The position numbers were made by a program, and so were the translations under genes. Below the pieces are notes generated by a model, which saw nothing but the letters and a program-made list of their open reading frames with translations, did no database searches and was not told the DNA's origin. 64,000 nucleotides of DNA from Euphorbia lathyris (taxonomy: Eukaryota > Streptophyta > Magnoliopsida > Malpighiales > Euphorbiaceae): positions 86,755,501-86,819,500 of the forward strand of contig NC_088916.1 of the NCBI RefSeq assembly GCF_963576675.1, read 5' to 3'. Positions 55,499 to 64,000 of the stretch are shown piece after piece. Within the stretch, counting starts at the first letter, position 1. Each line of letters opens with the position of its first letter.

Positions 55499-56401
55499 AT
55501 GGATAAAACATGTCAATCCTCTGTTGATTCTACCATTACCACTCGAAATCATTACCTTAAAAACCTCAATAAATTATCCCATAAGATCTCAAAACCAAAT
55601 ATCTCAACCTCCAACAATTCTCATATTTTGAATAATAATCTTAATCAATCACAATCACTGGTCTATCATATTAACAAGAATGATTTTAGGGATGTTGTCC
55701 AGAAGCTCACCGGCTCTCCTGCGCATCAAAGCTTCTCTGCTCCTCCACTTATTCACCCGCCTAAACCTTCCCACTCTGGCCTCGAACATATCCGACCTCC
55801 TCCCTTGGGGGACATTACCCACATCCCCCTTCCTTCATCGAACGCTTCCCCACACCCACTACCGCCTCCTCTATCACCCTTACCGCCCTTTCCACTAGTC
55901 CATGCGGCTGCTGAATCTCCCGTTTCTGCTTATATGCATGATCTTCACAACTCCAACTCCATCCCCACCGCCTATTGGGGATTTTCGCATATGGTCCCAC
56001 TGGATTCTCCAGCCCGGAATAATCTAACTCTGGAGCCGGCCTCTGCCATGATGACGTCACAGCCACAGTCTCGGCTAATTTTAAAAGCTGATACTAATTT
56101 TATTAATTCAGATATCCCTCCTGATTCTTCTGTTACCTCCATTATTTCACCTGATGATGATGAAACTCAACAAATCAATAATCTCTTATCAGCTCCTCCT
56201 TCTGATTTCATCTTCACTAATCATCAGAACTCTAATTTTGATTCATCTAATTTCTCTAATTTTGGTGGAGAACAATCGAATCAAAATGTTCATATGATGA
56301 TGCCTTGTCATGATGTTGAGCTTCCTCCTTTGCCTCCTGATATGATAATAGGTTTTGGAATGAGTCTGAGTTTTTGGGGAATCAATTTGGGGAGAATATG
56401 A
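55499..56401 (+). CDS. VQ-motif protein, IKU1/VQ9-like, single exon
   Basis: The 300-residue product has the VQ motif FRDVVQKLTG at about residues 63-72, preceded by the NKNDF pattern and followed by SPAHQSFSAPP, HPPKPSHSGLEHIRPPPLGD, the arrangement of HAIKU1/VQ9-type proteins. VQ proteins bind WRKY transcription factors in the nucleus; IKU1 itself controls seed size with WRKY10. The rest is Pro-, Ser- and Asn-rich and probably disordered, as usual for the family. Single-exon structure also fits. The last 16 residues (GMSLSFWGINLGRI) look out of frame: with one more T in the T-run at about 56351 the frame would instead read FWNESEFLGNQFGEN and stop at 56443. So this allele may carry a small C-terminal frameshift. 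Confidence 0.88.
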   Translation: MDKTCQSSVDSTITTRNHYLKNLNKLSHKISKPNISTSNNSHILNNNLNQSQSLVYHINKNDFRDVVQKLTGSPAHQSFSAPPLIHPPKPSHSGLEHIRPPPLGDITHIPLPSSNASPHPLPPPLSPLPPFPLVHAAAESPVSAYMHDLHNSNSIPTAYWGFSHMVPLDSPARNNLTLEPASAMMTSQPQSRLILKADTNFINSDIPPDSSVTSIISPDDDETQQINNLLSAPPSDFIFTNHQNSNFDSSNFSNFGGEQSNQNVHMMMPCHDVELPPLPPDMIIGFGMSLSFWGINLGRI

Positions 56402-57439
56402 ATAGGACTTCATCTCTTTCTGATACTTTCTCTGATGAATAGCATCCTGAATTTTGTCAGAAAAACATTGCTCATGAACTTTAAAGATATTTGGTTAATT
56501 TTTTTGAACTGACGTAAAGTGAAATGATTAATCTCCTGTTTGGGTAAGTCAGTTGTTGCAAGAAACTTTTCCTTACTAGCGTTTTTGTGTTTCCTATCGG
56601 TCTCAATTTCCGTTTCCTAGCTAGACTAAGAGTTAAAGGTTGAAACAAGACAATATAGGGGATGCAAATGTTTGTCTCTAATCCGTTATTGCCTTTTGTT
56701 TTTTTGTTTTTTTAAGATCAAAGTGTAAGTGCATCTCTCTTTTTGAGAATGTAAACTTTAATAATGAATTGATTTTGGTTTTTGCATCTTTTACTAATTA
56801 ATTTATATGTTTCTCCATTTTCAAGCATGTAGAAATTTAATATAGGCAAAACAATAGTAATAGGTATCTTTCTCAGAAATTTCCAAAAAAATTTCAGAAA
56901 GGAAAAAATAATAGCAATATTATAAAATTATTGAAACAAAATGTGGAAGGAATTAATGGTTTATTTGGTTTATATGTTATTTGTTGTTTAGTGTATGTTA
57001 TTGAAACAGTTTATTGTATGTTGTTGCAAGAAGAGCTTGTATTTCAAAACTACTGCAATGATGACATTACAACCAATGCTTTTAAAATTAGCTGGAATAA
57101 AATTAGTATTGTTTTTCTTAATTGTTTTGGTGTTGTTTTTTCTGATTTTTTGCAGTTGTTCTTTTATTTTTATTGTAAGCTTTTTCCTTCTTTAATAATA
57201 TTCAGGTCTGATTGTCTTTAAGGGTTCTATATGAACCTAGTTGAGATATAGAGAGTCTTTTTCTTTATAGTCTCAAGTTTCATTAAAAAAATTCCTGAAT
57301 TATATATATTTTCTTGTATCCTCCTATTTTATATCGTTAATTAGTATTTAAAAACGGAATCAATATGATACCCAAGAATCACTCAATTAATTATATGTTC
57401 GGATTAATGTGGCTTTGCTTGGTTAAGCAATATAATGTT
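56402..57439. other. 3' flank of the VQ gene and AT-rich sequence
   Basis: Probable 3' untranslated region with AATAATGAA near 56761. Open frames at 56931-57221 are T-rich, without domains, and not called. Confidence 0.5.
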
Positions 57440-57477
57440 CAGAATTATAGAAGAAAATTCCAATTAATTTCTATGAG

Positions 57478-57660
57478 ATGACACTATTTTTAAATGTGCA
57501 TGTCCGTCCAGAATGGCTACGATGCATGCGGGATTGTTCAAATATGAATTTCATGATTACTCACATATTCAGGGATGGCAACCAGGCTGCAGACTGCTTC
57601 GCACATTTTCACATGACAGCTTCAGATATAATATGGTTGGCCTGCAGCCCCTCATTTTGA
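57478..57660 (+). pseudogene. LINE RNase H C-terminal fragment
   Basis: The frame reads WLRCMRDCSNMNFMITHIFR, then DGNQAADCFAHF and a final IIWLACSPSF, the last part of the plant LINE-type RNase H (compare VFREGNQVADALANYG in the LINE at 44.6 kb). The catalytic Asp of AAD is kept, but the domain start is missing. No poly(A) tail was identified. Confidence 0.7.
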
Positions 57661-57859
57661 CAACCTTTTATTTTTTATCATTTTTGCAATGTACCTCATG
57701 TTGGTTTCCATTAATGCTTTCTTTGTACTTCTTTAATTTTTTAATAATACCTGCGGTTGATTGGGGCTTGCGTTTGGTCAACCTAGTTGGGATGTGTGGC
57801 TATTGCATATATGCAGCCCTCTGAACATGTCAATTTTGGTCATTTTTCCTCTGAATTTA

Positions 57860-58155
57860 CGGGAAGACCTATTTGCCTCCTCAACTATTTAAAAGTTGTA
57901 ATAGCAACTCCTATTTTCATTATAACTGGAACAAGATAAAGTTCTAATATTAGTACAAATGTTCATGAAAGTATTGGAATCAATCTGCATATATGTAGAC
58001 CATTTAGAAAGAGTTAAAGCTATTGCAATTTTTACAAGAGAACTTGTCTTAGTGCTGGCAACTAGAAAATATCATGATTGTTTCCATTACAATGGAAACC
58101 GGGGTTGCTAATACCATTTTTAAATAGTTGAATGGGCAAATAGGTCATCCTCTAA
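57860..58155. repeat. Foldback MITE-like unit
   Basis: ACCTATTTGCCTCCTCAACTATTTAAAA at 57867 is inverted near 58116-58146 (TTTTTAAATAGTTGAATGGGCAAATAGGT), with an inner pair AGTTGTAATAGCAAC / GTTGCTAATACC. No target duplication seen. Confidence 0.65.
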
Positions 58156-59080
58156 CTTCATGAGGGAAAGGGATCAAAAGTGTCAAATCTAGGGGGGGTG
58201 CGTATGGTTTAGGCCTAAAAAAAGCAAACTGAAACAAAACAAGTACATAACTAAAGTTTAAAAGACCCATCAACTCTTGAAGTATCGACTTGTTCATTGG
58301 AAGTAACTCATCCAATAACAACTTATTGTCCATTTATTGCCATAGATGAGGATGAAGAAGCACTCTACAAATTATCAAATAAAGAACTTTTATTTTCTTC
58401 CAATCATTAATATGATAATCCACCACTAAAAGCATTCATTTCTTTCACAATCATTTTCATATCCATTGAAGATGGTGAGGAACTCACCATCCCTTCTCTC
58501 GAGAACCTGCCATGAAGATAAAAACTATTAGATGACGTATGCAATGGATAATACTAGGGCACACACTTGTTTATGGATGAAGATAAACCACCATAGGGGT
58601 AATATGGATGATAAAGACGATTTGATAAATCAATATAAGGGTAATATGGATGATAGTCATCAAAATGGCCTAAATTCACATCTTGTCGTTTTTTCACCAG
58701 GGCATGTACAAAATGATGTGCATTTTTGTGACCACGGACAACTTGAAAAGTTGAGAATTTTCTCTGACAAAAGTTGCATGAGAAACCTTAGATGGATTGA
58801 TTGGTTTCTTCCCAAGCACCCTAGTTTCATCCAGTAAGGACTGATTAGCATGAGATGGATAACCATGAAGGACGCTGAAAAGCTTGAGTTCAATGGAATC
58901 CCTGCTAGAGAGGTTCATATTAATTTTGGCTTTTTTTTTCACTCATGATCATGTTCATATCATGAGAACTAGTAGATAGGTCTGGCTCCATAGAAACTAG
59001 TAAAAGAAAATAAAATAAAATTTGAAGAGATGGGAATGGAAATGATTTAGGTGTCTTATATGGTTACTTTCTTTTTGACA
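58156..59080. other. Intergenic sequence
   Basis: Several short open frames on both strands (for example 58532-58837) overlap, with a small duplication GGGTAATATGGATGATA at 58599 and 58638. No domain recognised. Confidence 0.45.
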
Positions 59081-59087
59081 AAATATC

Positions 59088-59159
59088 ATTACTTGGTGTG
59101 TTTTCACCATTAAATGGTGGATTAGAAAATTAATCAAATGGTGAAAACACACAAAGTAA
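59088..59159. repeat. Short perfect-stem hairpin
   Basis: ACTTGGTGTGTTTTCACCATT at 59092 is inverted at about 59138-59158 (AATGGTGAAAACACACAAAGT), separated by about 25 bp. Only one or two bases mismatch in the stem. Confidence 0.8.
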
Positions 59160-59740
59160 GGTTTACTTTGTTAAAAACAAAGTAAGCATAGTCTTTACCG
59201 TAATTTTATAGTTAATGTTTTGCAAAATAAAATTATAATATATAATATAATTATAGGATATTAAAGTAAAAAATTTAAAACTATTATTAAGTGAACCTAT
59301 TTAGTTATTTTGTTATTATTTTATATTAATTTTTTATATTTATATATTAATATATTGTTAATAATTATTATTTTATTATTAACTTGATTCTAGTTACTAG
59401 GTTTTAAAAACAAAATTACTTACTGTGGAAGGAAAAAGATTCTTTTACAAAAAGAAAGTTGCACTTCATCGTGTTTTTCTTTTCTTATTTCATTTGATTA
59501 TATTATTCTTTATGACTTCTTATTTCGGTTACTCCTTGAAACAAATATTACACCATTAAATTTCTTGTTTCGGAGGAACGTTTTGAGACCACAATATTCA
59601 TACTAAAGTTTTCTATATTCATACTAAACAATCACATATAGTTTGTTCTATAAAGAGTCAATTAAAACAAACCAGAAATATTAAGGCACGGGATACCTAA
59701 TTTGTCACATAATTAATTGCATAAGATGTGAAAATCAATC

Positions 59741-60037
59741 ATGCTTATGCTGTTAAAAAGGAAATTAGATAGTCATGAAATAAGCAAATCAAAATGCATT
59801 GAACTTCAGAATGAAAATCTTGAACACAGGAATACCACGAAAATATCTGCAGAAATGGAGATACACTATCTTTATATTAATCAAAAGCGACAAATGATTA
59901 TTGAATCAGAAAGGATAAAGAAAGTTATTGAAAACGAGATTGTTTTACTACCATGTAGAGATAGAAAGCCAACTATTTTCAAAAGCAAAGTGAATAGGAT
60001 TTTTAAAACCCCCAAATTTCATCAAACTTCCTTTTAA
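59741..60037 (+). CDS. Hypothetical 98-residue coiled-coil frame
   Basis: The frame (first Met 59741) encodes a charged, helix-prone peptide: KRKLDSHEISKSKCIELQNE, ESERIKKVIENEIVLLPC, ending RIFKTPKFHQTSF. The composition is less AT-driven than neighbouring frames, and it could be an exon or a relic of a coiled-coil protein. No promoter, splice sites or family are recognised. Confidence 0.25.
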   Translation: MLMLLKRKLDSHEISKSKCIELQNENLEHRNTTKISAEMEIHYLYINQKRQMIIESERIKKVIENEIVLLPCRDRKPTIFKSKVNRIFKTPKFHQTSF

Positions 60038-60568
60038 GATTTTATTGCTTAAACTTCAGTAAGGAAGTGCTCACGAGAATTATCTTCATATGAATGTTAA
60101 AAACCAAGCCACATTTAGTATCTGAGAGGTACATTTTCTGTTTTTGGTTTTCGCTTCAGGTTACCAAGAAAGATAATAACCCTGCTTAAATTAGTCTAGA
60201 CAAGCAAAGAATTGATCTTCTGGGTCAGATGTCTAGTTTTGAATTTTGGGGTGGAATGGTTCGTGTGCATCTTTTATATCCATAAGAACTCTTTGATGAT
60301 TGTTTATCTCAAGTGACTTGTAGGAATCTGCTAAAATTATAGGTCTTAATTATCTTCAAAAAGGTTAAATTAAATAGATCATTGTGATTGACTAGCTCTT
60401 GGAATTAAATAGATTGTAAAATATTCAAGTAGAGCAAGTGAACTAAAAGAGTAAAGAAGAATATAACTAATCTAACATTTAGTTCCTAAGTTTTCCACAG
60501 TCATTCCACAGTTAGACCTACTCAAGGGGGCCTAGACTCGTAATGAAAAAAATATGCAAGTTCTATCT

Positions 60569-60931
60569 AGGCATTACACCTATTTGGGTCCCCAAACTAA
60601 AGCTTTAAAATCAATTAGAATCCTAAACTATCAAAATCATCAATCAGATTCCTGAACCAAGCAAAAATCATCAATTGAGTCCCTATGTTTTCCTAACATC
60701 AGTTGCAACTGTAATCATCTATGTGTTGGTTCAAAATGAGTTTGAGGAAAAGGGTCTGCAACTGTTCAAGAAAATGATTTTCCATGAGATCTCAATTGAT
60801 GATTTTTGTTTAGAATGGAAACTCAATTTGTGATTTTTGCTTAGTTGAGAGACCTGATTGATGATTTCGATAGTTTAGGGTACTAATTGACTTTGAAGCT
60901 TTAGTTTAGGAAGCTAAGTATGTATTATGCC
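60569..60931. mobile_element. Mutator-like MITE with perfect 9-bp target duplication
   Basis: The left half begins GGCATTACACCTATTTGGGT and the right half ends GTATGTATTATGCC; inner arms repeat CTAAAGCTTTAAAATCAATT and its complement. TTCTATCTA flanks both sides (60560-60568, 60932-60940). A worn relative is at 16340. Confidence 0.9.
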
Positions 60932-61380
60932 TTCTATCTATCATATTATATTACCAACAACATCAATTCACATAAATGAACTCTCTACCCACAGTTTGCA
61001 AAGTCACAAACTTAGAAGTCAGAAAAATTGAACATTACGAAGAAGCACCAAACAAGTCCTAATCTTGCAGTACAAGCAAATTGATGATCTGTTTTCATAA
61101 ATAATGGCTTCTAAACACCCCATCTTACTTCAGCTAAAGAAGGTCCTTGATACTATCAATATAACCAATTTAAAAATAACTACAGAATAAATATCCTAAA
61201 TCTTAAAAACCCTAATTGAAATCAAGCATAAGAAAGACAAATCCAAAATCAAATAATCAGACTTAAGAGGGCGATAGAGAATGAATCAAATAGGAAAACC
61301 ATCAGACAAGTATAAATTAAAGAAGAGGTATATTACAATAGAAATAGAAGCTATTGTAAAATTGTAGAAACTAATATGGA
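60932..61380. other. Intergenic or CACTA-internal sequence
   Basis: No gene recognised; may belong to the CACTA element whose end is at 61836. Confidence 0.4.
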
Positions 61381-61836
61381 ATTGAGATAAGGAGTTACAG
61401 ACTTAAACTGATTGTGTCGCCGGGAAGGAATAGATGACTGAAAATTTTCGGCAACCACAATACCATTGAGGATAGAGAGACTAGAACTCGACTAGATAGG
61501 GCTTTAATGGTGGACGATGGCGTGGACTAGAGGCGTGACTGGTGAGTCTAAGGGTGAAGGAATCGATTAATGGGATTGGATGAGATGAGACCAGATGAGA
61601 GGAGAAAGGGAATTTGTGTTGTAGATGGTGACTTGATTTGGATCGTGGCTATGTATTTCGATATTAAATAATAAATTTTGATGATTTTATAAAACTGTCC
61701 CTAATACTAAAATTATAACAATTTGGGACAATAAATAAATTAGTCCTTAATAATAATTTTAAAATAAAAATTGAAGACAATATCTAAACTGTCTCCAAAT
61801 CTTGTATCCAATGCTCTGTTTTTTTTGTAGTGCATG
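61381..61836 (-). mobile_element. CACTA element end, minus orientation
   Basis: On the minus strand the sequence starts CACTACAAAAAAAACAGAGC at 61836, then subterminal words GGAGACAGTTTAGA, TTGTCCCAAATTG and GGGACAGTTTT in both orientations, then a leader-like, C-rich stretch (61640-61390) similar in make-up to the one at 11280. The other end was not found. Confidence 0.6.
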
Positions 61837-62367
61837 ATGATTGATGCTTGAAAAATATATCAAGTTGTATAACTAATTCCAAATTGTAATATGAAATGCC
61901 TTCAATCTAATGTAATTTTAATCAGAGAAATACTTTGCTTGGAAATTAGCAATCAAATCGGTCATATCTTGTGGAGAATATGCCAGCTCAACTGCCTCTG
62001 CTTCCTTGAGCACTTGGGGTACACGGAGCGAAAAGCCAAAATGATGGCCAATTTATATAATAAATCTGTGATATAACTATAATGTTCTAATGAAACAACA
62101 ACAAATCGCAATTTTGACCACAACTACATGTTCTATGCTTGGAAGACATAGGAAGCAGCTAAATCTAGTTTCGGGTTGCATTTCACCATATAAACCTATG
62201 TTCATTTGTTTATAAATATTCAATAGCTAAATGTAAACCTTTTCTTTGAAAAGCCTAATAAATGTCATTTGAACAAATTCTTAAGGTTTTTAGCACACAT
62301 AACAATATAGTGATCATTTAACAAAATACAGGAACTTTGAAACAAGTGTTAACATAATAATCACCTT
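61837..62367. other. Intergenic sequence
   Basis: Nothing recognised. Confidence 0.5.
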
Positions 62368-62700
62368 ATGGAGGTGTTAGACGAGGTGCCGCGGCCTAAT
62401 CTCCTGGGCGGACCGGGGGGTGGACAACCTCATGGCGACGTAAGCGGTGATTGGCGCCGAAAGCAACCAATCGTGGAATCAAGCTGCTCGGTAGGACCGG
62501 AGCTCGGAGATATGGAAGAGTCGCCACCCACGAATGGGAAAATGAACACCGATCCCTTGCGGGAGACCGGTGTGGGTTCGGGAAACTTAGGTACGAGCCG
62601 AGAAGGCTAGCTCCTTTCCGGAGAAAGGCTACTAGGCACCCCGACATCGCCCGGTTATGAACCACCGGCCTCCTACTCAGCATGTTAGGTGATAACGGAC
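62368..62700. repeat. GC-rich island, probably retroelement-derived
   Basis: The stretch (GAGTCGCCACCCACGAATGG, GGGAGACCGGTGTGGGTTCG, GGCACCCCGACATCGCCCGG) stands out sharply from AT-rich surroundings. The wording GGAGTCGCCACC and following resembles a non-coding segment common in plant gypsy elements. Open frames on both strands follow from base composition and show no domains. Confidence 0.45.
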
Positions 62701-62944
62701 TAATCGTATACTTCTTTAAGTTTAAAATTCATTTGAAACCCTTTTCTTTCTCTTTTTAGAAACCATTTTGAGCATATATTATTGAAAAGCCACATCAGTA
62801 AAGAATCACCCATTTATGTTTATACATACACAGAGAGGGGGAAAAAGAAGTGATTTATTTACAACCGTATTTAAATGTTATGTTGTGTGTTTATTCTACG
62901 CTAACTTATTTCCCCAAAACGAGTTTATTTACATGGTTCGCACC

Positions 62945-63210
62945 TTAATCGCCGTTGGAACGATTTAGGTGCGTTTTAAAACCCCGTTTGATGAAGCTTA
63001 CCCGAATCGCCGTTGGAACGACTCGAGTAATTGAAAACGTTAAAGTAAAAGCCTTTTAATAAGAAAACGTGGTTAAACATACAAGTCAATTTTATTTTGT
63101 ACAAATTCATTAAGAAGCGATTCAAAACCTCCATTATTAACAAAGAAAACGATTTTGATTACAATGTTCGCTTAATCCGTCGTTGGAACGGACTAAGGTT
63201 TTAAAACGTG
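62945..63210. repeat. Three CGTTGGAACG hairpins
   Basis: AATCGCCGTTGGAACGATT (62949), CGAATCGCCGTTGGAACGACT (63004) and AATCCGTCGTTGGAACGGACT (63175) share a loop and have different but compensating stems. They are probably part of the same retroelement region as the GC island. Confidence 0.7.
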
Positions 63211-64000
63211 GTGTTTTGAAGACGATTTGAAATATCAACCAAAATGACTCTATTTATCTACATTAGAGATCTAAGAAAGCTCATTAGCTTAAATAATTTA
63301 ATTGAAAACTCTCTTTTTGTGATTTATTTTCCCCACTTATTTAATGGACTCTCTAACTATTATAATTACAATAAGACACTTATTTAAAGCAATACTTATA
63401 ATCAAACAAGGCCCATTTGAGACATGGACCCATGAATAGGCCCAAAATAATGGAGAAAATAATTTAGACATATATATATATACAAGTAAATCAAAAAGGA
63501 GGATATGAAAACTCAAAAATTAATATAAGAGGAACTTTATGTATATGGAAATAATAGGTACTATATACTTATACTTTAAAAATGCTAAAACAATAAGTAA
63601 ATCTTATGGATAAGAAAATAATATTTACCCAAAAATAACTTCCTTCAATAATCAACAAAATAACCCAAATGTTCCCAAAACTATACATATATATACATAA
63701 TTAATATAGTTTAAATACCAAAAATGACATATACTAATATCCATCCATTATTTCTCAAAATATCAAATAAGTAATATTTAAACATAGCCTAAGTTAATAA
63801 AAAGGAAATACTTATATATATATTTATACTTATATTATAAAATAAAATAAAAATGATATACCAATATTCTAAAATAAATGTATATACTAAATTTCTAAAA
63901 TAATTTGAAAAACAGGTATTACATAATTATATATATATATACTAAGGATTAAAAGTCTAAAAGTTAAGAAAAAGGGACCGAAATGACATTTTTTACATTT
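63211..64000. other. AT-rich sequence to the window end
   Basis: Dominated by TATA-type simple repeats; nothing recognised. Confidence 0.5.

Noticed and set aside
62368..62683. Two overlapping open frames on opposite strands
   Set aside because: High GC removes stop codons by chance; no domain in either.

Overview
This is nuclear DNA from a flowering plant, most likely a eudicot. It is AT-rich and gene-poor, with spliced F-box genes, a VQ-motif protein, Ty1/copia and Ty3/gypsy retrotransposons, plant L1-type LINEs with an RNase H tail, a tRNA-derived SINE, and CACTA, Mutator-like, hAT-like and mariner-like DNA elements. No bacterial, organellar or CRISPR features were seen. The species cannot be named from the sequence alone.

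Layout. 1-2.2 kb is the 5' end of an Athila-like gypsy element on the minus strand (gag, tRNA-Asp primer site, LTR) that leaves the window. 2.4-4.7 kb is a pile of relics: copia RT/RNase H and LTR, two LINE pieces and a gypsy RNase H piece. A SINE and a Mutator-like MITE follow. An apparently intact two-exon F-box/LRR (SKIP19-like) gene lies at 5681-7233, minus strand. 7.9-16.7 kb has no intact gene: a roughly 500-bp tandem repeat, a CACTA end, a LINE RT relic and several MITEs with clear target-site duplications. A small secreted proline-rich protein gene sits at 16952-17248. A 7.7-kb non-autonomous gypsy element (20163-27911; gag and protease but no RT or integrase) is inserted in the LTR of an older, decayed gypsy element on the minus strand (28-31.8 kb). 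31.9-43 kb holds a copia LTR and gene debris: an FLX-like exon, a receptor-kinase fragment, F-box fragments and two inverted duplications of gene pieces. At 43.9-52.1 kb an F-box gene fragment lies inside an unidentified multi-exon gene; its intron received a 4.8-kb LINE, and the LINE received a 430-bp TRIM-like element. 52.3-54.5 kb is a CACTA end with eight hairpins plus a further repeat unit. A VQ-motif gene lies at 55499-56401. The remainder is MITEs, another CACTA end, a GC-rich island and AT-rich sequence.

Genes I consider likely functional: the F-box gene (5681-7233), the secreted proline-rich protein (16952-17248) and the VQ protein (55499-56401, with a possible C-terminal frameshift). 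A spliced minus-strand transcript at 39-40.5 kb is possible. They do not form a pathway. What links the window is repeated insertion, duplication and shuffling of gene pieces, especially F-box genes. All calls come from reading the sequence; no alignments or searches were run.
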